Shown piece after piece: positions 1 to 8,444 of a stretch of 64,000 nt of DNA (its first letter is position 1; every line of letters starts with the position of its first letter). The DNA comes from Natronoflexus pectinivorans (GTDB taxonomy: Bacteria; Bacteroidota; Bacteroidia; Bacteroidales; Marinilabiliaceae). The stretch is from NCBI RefSeq assembly GCF_004345615.1, contig NZ_SLWK01000004.1, positions 62,001 through 126,000 of the forward strand, read 5' to 3'. Below the pieces are notes generated by a model. The model searched no databases. It saw only the letters and a program-made list of their open reading frames with translations, and was not told where the DNA came from. A program made the position numbers and the translations under genes.

Positions 1-94
1 AAATAATATAAAAAGTCAGCTTTATTAAAATTGTAAACGGCTAAATAAACTGAATCTTATGAACTAGTATTATTTATTTATATATTTTTATTTA

Positions 95-102
95 TATATT
101 TG
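95..102 (+). promoter_or_regulatory. possible -7 box of the DUF6132 gene
   Basis: TATATTTG matches the Bacteroidetes -7 consensus TAnnTTTG and lies 29 nt before the ATG of the small membrane protein. The stretch before it is almost pure A/T and no TTTG lies at the usual distance, so this is only a candidate. The rest of bases 1-130 shows no recognisable gene. Confidence 0.3.
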
Positions 103-130
103 CATCTTTACATTATTAAAACAATTAAAT

Positions 131-319
131 ATGGAAAACACAAAATCTAAAAAGAGAGCACACATTATAAGGCCAGTTATTTTCATTGTAGCAGGCGCGT
201 TTCTCGGATTTTTATATTATCACTTTATTGGTTGCAACGGAGGATGCTCAATTACCTCCACACCAGTAAATAGCATTTTAACCGGTGCTCTCCTTGGTGG
301 AATATGGGGAATAAAATAA
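131..319 (+). CDS. DUF6132 family small membrane protein
   Basis: A 62-residue protein with a basic N-terminus (residues 1-13), a hydrophobic membrane segment at about 14-34 and a second at about 47-61. Between them lies a Cys-rich loop, FIGCNGGCSI followed by TSTPVNS. That loop, with two cysteines and a small-residue C-terminal helix, is the pattern I associate with DUF6132, a Bacteroidota family of unknown function. The Cys pair could bind metal or form a redox pair, but nothing in the sequence proves it. It stands 73 nt before tdh in the same direction. Confidence 0.6.
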   Translation: MENTKSKKRAHIIRPVIFIVAGAFLGFLYYHFIGCNGGCSITSTPVNSILTGALLGGIWGIK

Positions 320-392
320 CAAAATTGTGATTTTTGTTATTTCTACTCATAAAGAAATATCGTAACTTATTTTCATAATATAACTAACTATT

Positions 393-1424
393 ATGGAGAA
401 AATGCGTGCATTGGTAAAAGCAAAACCCAAGCCTGGAATATGGATGCAGGAAGCTCCGGTACCAGAACCGGGTCATAATGATGTCCTCATAAAAATAACA
501 AAAACATCCATTTGTGGAACTGATTTACATATATATAACTGGGATGATTGGGCACAGCACACCATTAAAACACCAATGACCATCGGTCATGAATATGTTG
601 GCTATGTAGCCAAAAAAGGTTCGGAAGTTAAGAATGTAAAGGAAGGCGACCGAGTAACCGGAGAAGGGCATATCGCGTGCGGACACTGCCGAAACTGCAG
701 ACGAGGTCGTCAGCATATTTGTGAAAAAACCATTGGAATTGGAGTAAACATAAACGGCGCATTCGCCGATTATGTGCTTGTACCATCAAACAACGTCATG
801 AAAATCAGCTCAAAAATTCCTGATGAGATTGTCTCAATCATGGATCCTTTTGGTAATGCAACACATACGGCGTTATCTTTCCCTCTTATTGGTGAAGATG
901 TTTTGGTTACTGGAGCCGGTTTAATTGGAAGTATGTGCGTGGCAGTAGCAAAGTTTGCAGGAGCCAGATATGTTGTGGCTACCGAACTAAATGATTATAG
1001 AGCCAACCTTGCCCAAAAGATGGGTGCCACCAAAGTTATTAATCCAAAAGAAGAGAACCTTTCTGATGTAATTGAGGAGCTTGGAATGATAGGTTTTGAT
1101 ATTGGTCTTGAGTGCTCCGGATCCACCGCAGCGTTTAATCAGATGCTCGACCATATGTATAACTCAGGCAAAATAGCACTATTGGGAATTCTACCTGCCA
1201 AAACCATGGTGGATTGGAACAAAATGATTTTTAAAGGACTAACATTAAAAGGTATATATGGCAGAGAAATGTTTGAAACATGGTATCATATGGAACAGAT
1301 GTTGATGTCAGGATTAGATATTTCTCCTTTAATCACTCATCGGTTCAGCATTGATGAATATCAAAAAGGATTTGACATCATGCAAACAGGGAATTGCGGA
1401 AAGGTTATTTTAAACTGGGAGTGA
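393..1424 (+). CDS. tdh: L-threonine 3-dehydrogenase
   Basis: Zinc-dependent medium-chain dehydrogenase that oxidises L-threonine to 2-amino-3-ketobutyrate with NAD+. The catalytic zinc site is visible as [11 protein letters not shown] (Cys40) and GHEYVG (His65, Glu66); the structural zinc site is Cys95, Cys98, Cys101 and Cys109. A Rossmann motif GAGLIG lies near residue 175. At 343 residues it is close to the E. coli enzyme (341). Starting at the ATG at 402 would put the catalytic Cys at position 38, exactly as in E. coli, so 402 is a credible alternative start. The usual partner kbl is not visible here. It ends at a strong hairpin shared with the convergent purL. Confidence 0.93.
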   Translation: MEKMRALVKAKPKPGIWMQEAPVPEPGHNDVLIKITKTSICGTDLHIYNWDDWAQHTIKTPMTIGHEYVGYVAKKGSEVKNVKEGDRVTGEGHIACGHCRNCRRGRQHICEKTIGIGVNINGAFADYVLVPSNNVMKISSKIPDEIVSIMDPFGNATHTALSFPLIGEDVLVTGAGLIGSMCVAVAKFAGARYVVATELNDYRANLAQKMGATKVINPKEENLSDVIEELGMIGFDIGLECSGSTAAFNQMLDHMYNSGKIALLGILPAKTMVDWNKMIFKGLTLKGIYGREMFETWYHMEQMLMSGLDISPLITHRFSIDEYQKGFDIMQTGNCGKVILNWE

Positions 1425-1432
1425 TATAAAAT

Positions 1433-1483
1433 AATCAAGCAGGATTAATTCAAGAATTAATCCTGCTTGATTCATGTTTTTTT
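1433..1483. terminator. bidirectional terminator between tdh and purL
   Basis: A perfect 19-bp inverted repeat, arms 1433-1451 and 1454-1472, is followed on the + strand by a run of T (1477-1483) and is A/T-rich on the other side. It lies between the stop codons of the convergent tdh and purL genes, so it can serve both. Confidence 0.85.
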
Positions 1484-1488
1484 ATGAT

Positions 1489-4400
1489 CTACTTTTTACT
1501 TTCAACCCATTTTCGGGCATTAACAAAAGCCTCCAGCCATGGTGTTACCTCATCATTTTTCCGATTACTTGGATAATGAGCCCATTGCCATGGGAAAATT
1601 GCTCTTTCCAAGTGAGGCATCATAGCAAGGTGGCGACCATCTGCTGAACAAATTCCAGCTACATTATAATCGCTTCCGTTTGGATTGGCAGGATACCCTT
1701 CATATCCATAATGACCAATAATATTATATGCACTTTTTTCCATTGGCAAATTGAACTTGCCCTCACCATGCGCAATCCAAATTCCCAGACGACTGCCGGC
1801 TAAAGTATTAAACATGACAGAATTATTCTCCGGGATTTCCATATTTACAAAACCGGATTCAAACTTATGGGACTCGTTATGTAGCATTTTTGGTTTTTGC
1901 TCATGCTCAGGATAAACCAGCCCAAGTTCAACCATCAGCTGACAACCGTTACAAACCCCCAAGCTTAATGTGTTTTCTCTTTCGTAAAAAGCGTTTAGCG
2001 ATTTTTTGGCAGCATCATTGTATAAAAACGCTCCAGCCCAACCTTTAGCTGATCCTAATACATCTGAGTTACTAAAACCACCTACAAAAACAATAAAATC
2101 AATATCTAAAAGAGTTTCTCTACCGGTAATCAAATCAGTCATATGAACATCCACCACATCGAATCCGGCAAGATATAGGGAATAAGCCATTTCTCTGTCG
2201 CCATTGACTCCCTTTTCACGAATGATGGCAGCCTTAGCAGTTCGCTTACCGCTTTCGGGCAGATCATCAACTTTAAGAGAATTCAAAGAACCTTTGAATT
2301 CGTTATCTATTTTAAAAGATAATGGCTGTGACTTGTAATTTTTAAAACGTGCAGCAGCTTGTTCTGCTCCACTCTGTTGGCGATCCAGAAGGTATGATGT
2401 TTTATACCAAAGATCGCGCATTTCATCGATATCAATTGATATGTTGTTACCTTTACCTTCAATAACCAAAGTACGATCTTTAATTGGTTTACCAATTAAA
2501 GTATATTCAATTTCGTACTTCTCTAGAATCGCTGCGACTGCTTTTTCATCTTCAACCTGGATAATCACTCCCGGATTTTCTGAGAAAAGAATTTTAACAA
2601 CATCCTCTTCTTCGAACACAGAGAGATTTGCCTTAATACCATAGCTGGTATTGGCAAAACACATTTCAAGCAAAGCTGTAACAAGACCTCCTGCTGATAT
2701 ATCGTGTCCGGCAAGAATGAGACCTTCTTTAATCAGCTCCTGAATTGCAGCAAATCCTTGTGAAAAATATTCTACGTCTGTAACCGTGGGCGTTTCATTC
2801 CCTAATTGGTTGAGAATTTGGGCAAAACTACTTCCTCCAAGTTTTAAACCATCAAATGACAGATCAACATGTAACAGTTTGGTGTCACTGTTTCTGACTA
2901 ACACAGGTTCAATCACTTTTCGGATGTCGCTCACTTCACCTACTGAGCTTACAATGACCGTACCCGGTGAAAAAACCTGTTCTCCATCCTTGTATTTTTG
3001 AGTCATGGACAGAGAATCCTTTCCCGTGGGAACGTTGATTCCCAAATCGGTGGTAAAATCACTGAGAGCCTCAACAGCTTTGTACAAACGTGCATCTTCC
3101 CCCTTGTTTTTACAAGGCCACATCCAGTTCGCACTTAAACTTACTCCCTTAAGTCCATGAGTTAATGGAGCCCAAACAAGGTTTGTGAGCGCCTCAGCTA
3201 CAGAAAGCACCGAGCCCGCTGCCGGGTCGATCAACGCAGGAGCCGGAGCATGTCCAATGGATGTAGCTACTCCCTCAATTCCGCGATAATCAATAGATGT
3301 CACCCCAACATTGTTTAAAGGAAGCTGAATTTCTCCAGCGCATTGTTGTTTGGCAACACGTCCGGTCACTGAGCGGTCAACTTTATTGGTAAGCCAATCC
3401 TTACAAGCAACAGCCTCCAGTTGTAAAACATCCTTAATATATTGCTCTATTTGAGAGGCATCATAGTTTAAACCCGAAAAGTTATCCTCAACCGTTTCAT
3501 CTTTCATGATGGTTTTTGGAGGGTTTCCAAACATATCAGCCAGTTGCCAATTGATGGGTGCATTTCCATTGGAGTCCTCAAACTTAAGATGCATATCGCC
3601 GGTAGTTTCACCCACTACGTACATAGGCGAGCGTTCTCTTTCGGCAACTCTCTTTAAATCTTCAATATCCTTTTCATTTAAGACCAATCCCATTCTCTCC
3701 TGCGATTCATTGCCAACAATCTCGCGAGCAGAAAGAGTTGGGTCTCCAATAGGCAATTTATCAAGGTGGATGGTACCTCCTGTGGTTTCGACCAATTCTG
3801 AAAGGCAATTTAAGTGGCCACCGGCTCCATGATCATGAATGGAAACAATTGGATTCTCATCCCTCTCTACCATAGCACGTATGGCATTCATGGCTCTTTT
3901 TTGCATTTCGGGATTTGAACGCTGAACAGCGTTCAATTCAATGCTGTTGTCATATTCACCTGTAGCAACAGAGGATACTGCTCCTCCTCCCATTCCAATC
4001 CGGTAGTTATCTCCTCCAAGAACAACCACTTTGTCGCCTTTCGAAGGATCGTTCTTTAAACTATCACTTTTTCGTGCAAAACCAATTCCTCCTGCAAGCA
4101 TGATCACTTTGTCAAAAGCAAATTTCTTTTGATTCTCAAAATGCTCAAAAGTAAGAACAGATCCACAAATCAGAGGTTGGCCAAATTTGTTACCAAAATC
4201 GCTTGCTCCATTTGAAGCTTTTACAAGAATTTGTTCAGGTGTTTGATAAAGCCAAGGCCTTTCAGGTATATTTTTCTCCCAATCTCTTCCTCCATCGGGA
4301 CGTGGATAACTTGTCATGTATACAGCAGTTCCGGCTAAGGGCAATGATCCTTTCCCTCCAGCCAGACGGTCACGAATTTCGCCTCCTGTACCAGTAGCTG

Positions 4401-5181
4401 CCCCGTTAAAAGGTTCAACCGTTGTTGGGAAATTGTGTGTTTCGGCTTTTAGTGAAATAACTGTTTCAATCTCTTTCTCAGCAAACAAATCAGGTTTGTC
4501 TTGTGTTTTGGGCGCAAATTGGCTCGCAACAGGCCCCTGTACAAAGGCAACATTATCTTTGTAAGCGGAAATCAGATAGTTTGGGTTCTCTTTTGAAGTA
4601 CGCTTAATCAACTGAAAAAGAGAACTTGGTTTCTCATCTCCATCTATGATAAATATCCCGTTAAAGATTTTATGACGACAGTGTTCTGAATTAACCTGTG
4701 AGAACCCGAAAACTTCACTATCAGTTAATTTTCGCCCGAGACGCTTGCTTAAATCATTCAGATAACTGATTTCATCAGCACTTAAAGCGAGTCCCTCTTT
4801 TTGATTGTAAGCAGCAACATCTTCGATGTATACAATCTCATCGGGCTTTTTGTTGATATCAAAAAGAGTTTGATCTATGCCGTAATACATTTTCTGCAAC
4901 ATGGGATCAAATGTTGCTTCAGCACTTTCAACACCGAAAAACTCTTCAATCCTCAATATTCCGGAGATGCCCATATTTTGAGTTATCTCAACAGCATTTG
5001 TACTCCAGGGAGTTATCATTTCCCGTCGGGGTCCAACAAAAAAACCTTCCAGATTACCAACATCCAGAAGTTTTGCATTACTGAATAACCATTCCAGTTT
5101 TTGAATATCTTCATCAGACAGTTGCCCTTTAACATGCACTGCCAAAACCTGATTGGAGTTACCCCCGAAAAAAAGAACCAT
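1489..5181 (-). CDS. purL: phosphoribosylformylglycinamidine synthase, single-chain PurL
   Basis: Fourth step of purine synthesis: converts FGAR to FGAM using ATP and glutamine. At 1230 residues it is the large form in which the PurS-like, PurL and glutaminase (PurQ) parts are one chain, as in E. coli and Bacteroides. Visible signatures include VNSEHCRHKIF and KAETHNFPTTVEPF in the synthase part, a glycine-rich GGGIGFARK-like loop, and the class I glutaminase triad at the C-terminus: nucleophile Cys1077 in GVCNGCQ, and His1190/Glu1192 in MMPHLERA. It follows the GH20 gene on the same strand by 135 nt but is functionally unrelated. Confidence 0.96.
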   Translation of the reverse strand: MVLFFGGNSNQVLAVHVKGQLSDEDIQKLEWLFSNAKLLDVGNLEGFFVGPRREMITPWSTNAVEITQNMGISGILRIEEFFGVESAEATFDPMLQKMYYGIDQTLFDINKKPDEIVYIEDVAAYNQKEGLALSADEISYLNDLSKRLGRKLTDSEVFGFSQVNSEHCRHKIFNGIFIIDGDEKPSSLFQLIKRTSKENPNYLISAYKDNVAFVQGPVASQFAPKTQDKPDLFAEKEIETVISLKAETHNFPTTVEPFNGAATGTGGEIRDRLAGGKGSLPLAGTAVYMTSYPRPDGGRDWEKNIPERPWLYQTPEQILVKASNGASDFGNKFGQPLICGSVLTFEHFENQKKFAFDKVIMLAGGIGFARKSDSLKNDPSKGDKVVVLGGDNYRIGMGGGAVSSVATGEYDNSIELNAVQRSNPEMQKRAMNAIRAMVERDENPIVSIHDHGAGGHLNCLSELVETTGGTIHLDKLPIGDPTLSAREIVGNESQERMGLVLNEKDIEDLKRVAERERSPMYVVGETTGDMHLKFEDSNGNAPINWQLADMFGNPPKTIMKDETVEDNFSGLNYDASQIEQYIKDVLQLEAVACKDWLTNKVDRSVTGRVAKQQCAGEIQLPLNNVGVTSIDYRGIEGVATSIGHAPAPALIDPAAGSVLSVAEALTNLVWAPLTHGLKGVSLSANWMWPCKNKGEDARLYKAVEALSDFTTDLGINVPTGKDSLSMTQKYKDGEQVFSPGTVIVSSVGEVSDIRKVIEPVLVRNSDTKLLHVDLSFDGLKLGGSSFAQILNQLGNETPTVTDVEYFSQGFAAIQELIKEGLILAGHDISAGGLVTALLEMCFANTSYGIKANLSVFEEEDVVKILFSENPGVIIQVEDEKAVAAILEKYEIEYTLIGKPIKDRTLVIEGKGNNISIDIDEMRDLWYKTSYLLDRQQSGAEQAAARFKNYKSQPLSFKIDNEFKGSLNSLKVDDLPESGKRTAKAAIIREKGVNGDREMAYSLYLAGFDVVDVHMTDLITGRETLLDIDFIVFVGGFSNSDVLGSAKGWAGAFLYNDAAKKSLNAFYERENTLSLGVCNGCQLMVELGLVYPEHEQKPKMLHNESHKFESGFVNMEIPENNSVMFNTLAGSRLGIWIAHGEGKFNLPMEKSAYNIIGHYGYEGYPANPNGSDYNVAGICSADGRHLAMMPHLERAIFPWQWAHYPSNRKNDEVTPWLEAFVNARKWVESKK

Positions 5182-5316
5182 GAATTATGCTTTTATTTTG
5201 GATTAATTTCTGTGGAATTCGATGCAAATTTAATCAATTGCAATTGTATGCCAACATAAAAAGATGAAAAACAAAAAACATCTCAATTTTTTGCATAAAA
5301 ACCAGGCTTCTTCTCG

Positions 5317-6894
5317 TTATTCTATATGATTCCATGGAACCTTGGGAGATCGGTAAAAATTAATACCTTTAGCTTCCAGTCGGTATCCGTGCCTTGCCAG
5401 TCGGAATTTGTATTCATCCCAATTTCTCTGATCCATATCAGCCCATGCAATTTCTGCAATCCCGGGGAGTCTAGGGAATACCATGTATTCGATATCAGCC
5501 ATGGTTTCTATTGTTTCAGTCCACAAAGGTGACTCTACACCGATAATAAACTCTTCCGGCACTCCGTCGATGAAAGTAGTTGGGTCCCAATTATAAGCTT
5601 CATCAACCTCTGTGTATCCAGCCCAGTTTAAACCAAGAACGGTGGTTGAATCATATTTCATATCGAGGTAAGCATGTTTGGCAGGAGACATTATGATGCG
5701 GGCATTCTGTTCAATAGCTAGACGGGCATTTTCCGGACTTGCCCATAATTGCACTATTGATGTTGGCAAAAGATCGGCCGTAGCGATTTCATCCCAACCA
5801 ATCATTTTTAAGCCATATGAATTTATGATATCCTGAGCACGATTAATAAAATAGACATAGTCATCTTTAGGTGTTACGTGGGATTCATCACCACCAATAT
5901 GGAAAAACGGGCCATTTATCAATTCCGAAATCTCCCGTACTACATCATCAACAAATTGATAGGTAATCTCTTTTCTGGCAGCAAGAGTACTAAAACCCAC
6001 TTCCATTCCCGTGTAAAGTTCGCGAGCCACACCATCTTCATTTAATTCAGCGTAGGACGCCAACGCAGCATTGGTATGCCCGGGCATGTCAATCTCGGGA
6101 ATTACGATAATATATCTTTCGTCAGCATATTTAACGATCTCCGAGAAATCCTCCTGGGTATAATACCCCCCTTCTCCTCCTCCAACTTGTGTTGATCCAC
6201 CAATTTCTGTAAGTTTTGGCCACGATTTGATCTCAATTCTCCAACCCTGATCATCAGACAAATGCATATGGAACCGATTCATTTTATATGCAGCCATAAA
6301 GTCGATAAACCTTTTCACATCCTCTACGCCAAAAAAATGCCTACTAACATCAAGCATAGCTCCACGATGTTCATATCTTGGATAATCTCTGATTACTCCA
6401 GTACCAATTAACCAACGTTCGGATTGCACTTCGTTCTTTTCTATTTGCACCGGGAAAAGTTGGCGAAGTGTTTGTAACCCCCAAAATAATCCTACTGGAT
6501 TATTGGCATTAAGCCGGATATGATCATCATCTACAAATAATTCATATCCTTCTTCGCCCAATTCTGGAAAATCACCCACTGACAACACCAAAGACTCTTT
6601 ATTTAATTGACCAGCATTTTGATAAACCGGAACATCAAAACCGGAAGATTTTCTCAAAAAATCTGCAAATATTTCTGCACTCCTCAGTACTTCGTCACGT
6701 TCATCATTCACCAAAATTCTAAAAGATTGCGAAACCTCAAATGATCCAAAAGCCGGAATGATTTCCTTAGGAACAGGAATTAAATCAGCATTCGAGATAT
6801 CAATTTTGGGAACATCCTTGCAGGAAATTCCAATTAGAAGAATTGCTAATAGAGGAAAAGCAAGATTTAGAAAGTTTGCAGAGTATTTATTCAT
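5317..6894 (-). CDS. GH20 beta-N-acetylhexosaminidase, lipoprotein
   Basis: Releases terminal GlcNAc/GalNAc from glycans such as chitin oligosaccharides, glycoproteins or peptidoglycan fragments. A hydrophobic signal ends at Cys25 (GISC), a weak lipobox suggesting membrane anchoring in the periplasm or at the surface. Residues about 35-165 form the GH20 N-terminal domain. The catalytic barrel starts near RGAMLDVSRHFF (residue 177), continues through MHLSDDQGWRIEIK, and carries the catalytic Asp336-Glu337 pair in HIGGDES, as required for substrate-assisted catalysis. It is 525 residues, a single-domain form. No SusC/D pair or transporter adjoins it. A GntR-type sugar regulator is encoded upstream on the same strand. 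Confidence 0.93.
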   Translation of the reverse strand: MNKYSANFLNLAFPLLAILLIGISCKDVPKIDISNADLIPVPKEIIPAFGSFEVSQSFRILVNDERDEVLRSAEIFADFLRKSSGFDVPVYQNAGQLNKESLVLSVGDFPELGEEGYELFVDDDHIRLNANNPVGLFWGLQTLRQLFPVQIEKNEVQSERWLIGTGVIRDYPRYEHRGAMLDVSRHFFGVEDVKRFIDFMAAYKMNRFHMHLSDDQGWRIEIKSWPKLTEIGGSTQVGGGEGGYYTQEDFSEIVKYADERYIIVIPEIDMPGHTNAALASYAELNEDGVARELYTGMEVGFSTLAARKEITYQFVDDVVREISELINGPFFHIGGDESHVTPKDDYVYFINRAQDIINSYGLKMIGWDEIATADLLPTSIVQLWASPENARLAIEQNARIIMSPAKHAYLDMKYDSTTVLGLNWAGYTEVDEAYNWDPTTFIDGVPEEFIIGVESPLWTETIETMADIEYMVFPRLPGIAEIAWADMDQRNWDEYKFRLARHGYRLEAKGINFYRSPKVPWNHIE

Positions 6895-6902
6895 CTGTTT
6901 AT

Positions 6903-7103
6903 AATTTGTTTTTTATAGGCCAGATGGAACTCGCCAATAATCATCCTCCTGTGTGAGAACTTTTTCTCATGGCTCGTTTCATGTGTCTAAAATTTGTTTT
7001 TTATAGGCTCCCGAAGCCTCGGGAGAACATCCAGGAATAATCATTGGCTACGCCGATCTTCGATTCCTCGGTGTGAGAAAAACTTTATCATGGCTCGTTT
7101 CAT
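6903..7103. repeat. imperfect tandem duplication upstream of the GH20 gene
   Basis: Two blocks share AATTTGTTTTTTATAGGC (6903-6920 and 6991-7008), then AATAATCAT, a GTGTGAGA run and CATGGCTCGTTTCAT (6968-6982 and 7089-7103) in the same order. The second block is longer by about 33 nt. It occupies nearly all of the space between the GH20 gene and the regulator gene. No coding potential is evident. Confidence 0.75.
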
Positions 7104-7183
7104 CGCTTGAAATTTATTTGGTTAACCATATAAATTTAATCAAATTCTTCGAATTTCATTAAAAATTAATGCATACGTTCAAA

Positions 7184-8191
7184 CTACAGAGATCTCCGAA
7201 TAATCAGTTTGGATGGATTCTTAACTTCTTCCTTATCCTTAGAAATAATCATTTTTGCAAGACTCTCACCCATAGCCTTAAAGTCGGTAGAAATAGTTGT
7301 AATACCATCAGCTATTATCTCTTTTAGTCCATAATCATTCAGTGAAATAATCCCAACATCAACTCCTACTTTGTAATTTACTCTTCGGCAATATTTTACC
7401 AGAAAAACCAAATCCCTATCATTTGGCATGATATAGGCATGTCCCCTAAAAACATCAGACTCAGTTAATCCAGATATTACATCATTTTTAAAATTAAAAT
7501 CCTCACAAAACTTCTTAAATCCGTTAAAAAAACCTCTAGGTTCTTTTCCTCCCGGGTAAACAAGAATCAATTGTTTATACTTTTTCAGAAGTCCCAGCCC
7601 TTGCCGCAAACCGTTATATATATCTTCATCAAAAGACTGGTATATGGACGGATAGTTACCCTTTAATGATACCGGCAACTGATCGAGTATGAACACCTTA
7701 TCGAGTGGAAGCTTTTTAATTGATAAATGAGCGTTGGGCAATAGCGCGGGCATTATCACATAATTAGTATAGTTTCCTAGCTGATTTGTTATGATAGAAT
7801 CAAAAACCTCTTCATTAAAATGGTGAAAAAAGATATCAATCTGCGCCCTCCCGGCTATAGTGGTAATAAAAGCATTATACAAATCTTCCTTAAACCCGTT
7901 AAACTCATCAAACAACAATAATATACGTAAATCATGGTTAACATCAGTACTTTCAATATAATACCCTTTACCTGGAACACTTTTCAACACACCCCTGGAT
8001 TTCAATTCATTATAGGCAAGCAACACCGTATCTCGAGATAGGCTATTCCGCTGAGCAATGTCATTAACAGAGGGGAGTTTATCGCCGCGTTTAAGAAAAC
8101 CTTTACGTACCATGGAAATAACCGAATCAATTATCTGACGGTATTTAGCATGAGCCGATGCTTTATTGACCTTAATTATATCTCGATTCAT
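7184..8191 (-). CDS. GntR-type regulator with LacI-like ligand-binding domain
   Basis: Residues about 8-75 form a winged-helix GntR DNA-binding domain (RGDKLPSVNDIAQR, SRDTVLLAYNEL, SVPGKGYYI). The remaining ~260 residues resemble the periplasmic-binding-protein fold of LacI/AraR regulators, with motifs such as LVYPGGKEPRGF and VGIISLNDYGLKEI. Proteins of this arrangement in Bacteroidota usually sense a monosaccharide. The ligand here cannot be read from the sequence. The gene is divergent from the acyl-CoA synthetase gene and upstream of the GH20 gene, so either could be a target. Confidence 0.82.
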   Translation of the reverse strand: MNRDIIKVNKASAHAKYRQIIDSVISMVRKGFLKRGDKLPSVNDIAQRNSLSRDTVLLAYNELKSRGVLKSVPGKGYYIESTDVNHDLRILLLFDEFNGFKEDLYNAFITTIAGRAQIDIFFHHFNEEVFDSIITNQLGNYTNYVIMPALLPNAHLSIKKLPLDKVFILDQLPVSLKGNYPSIYQSFDEDIYNGLRQGLGLLKKYKQLILVYPGGKEPRGFFNGFKKFCEDFNFKNDVISGLTESDVFRGHAYIMPNDRDLVFLVKYCRRVNYKVGVDVGIISLNDYGLKEIIADGITTISTDFKAMGESLAKMIISKDKEEVKNPSKLIIRRSL

Positions 8192-8297
8192 TTATAACAG
8201 TTAAATATTTTGTAATAAATGCCGACTACAAAATAACACCTTCATTGATAAATATTGTGCAAATCCTTAAGAAATATGGAATATATCGTATTTTTTC

Positions 8298-8346
8298 TAA
8301 ATTTGTATAATTGAAGACATATTTTGAGAGGTTTATTAAACCTCTC
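8298..8346 (+). promoter_or_regulatory. candidate -7 box and 21-nt palindrome in the divergent intergenic region
   Basis: TAAATTTG (8298-8305) fits the Bacteroidetes -7 consensus for transcription toward the acyl-CoA synthetase. Bases 8326-8346 form a perfect palindrome, two 10-nt arms (GAGAGGTTTA and its complement) around a central T. Its size fits an operator for the dimeric GntR-type regulator encoded next to it, but it could also form a leader hairpin. No clear TTTG box is seen upstream. Confidence 0.4.
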
Positions 8347-8444
8347 ATTGCGTATAAAAATAACATATTCTAATTCATAACCAACCCGATCATCTGTTTC
8401 CTTTAAAAATAAAATAACAGCTTACAAACTAACATCTTAATGCA

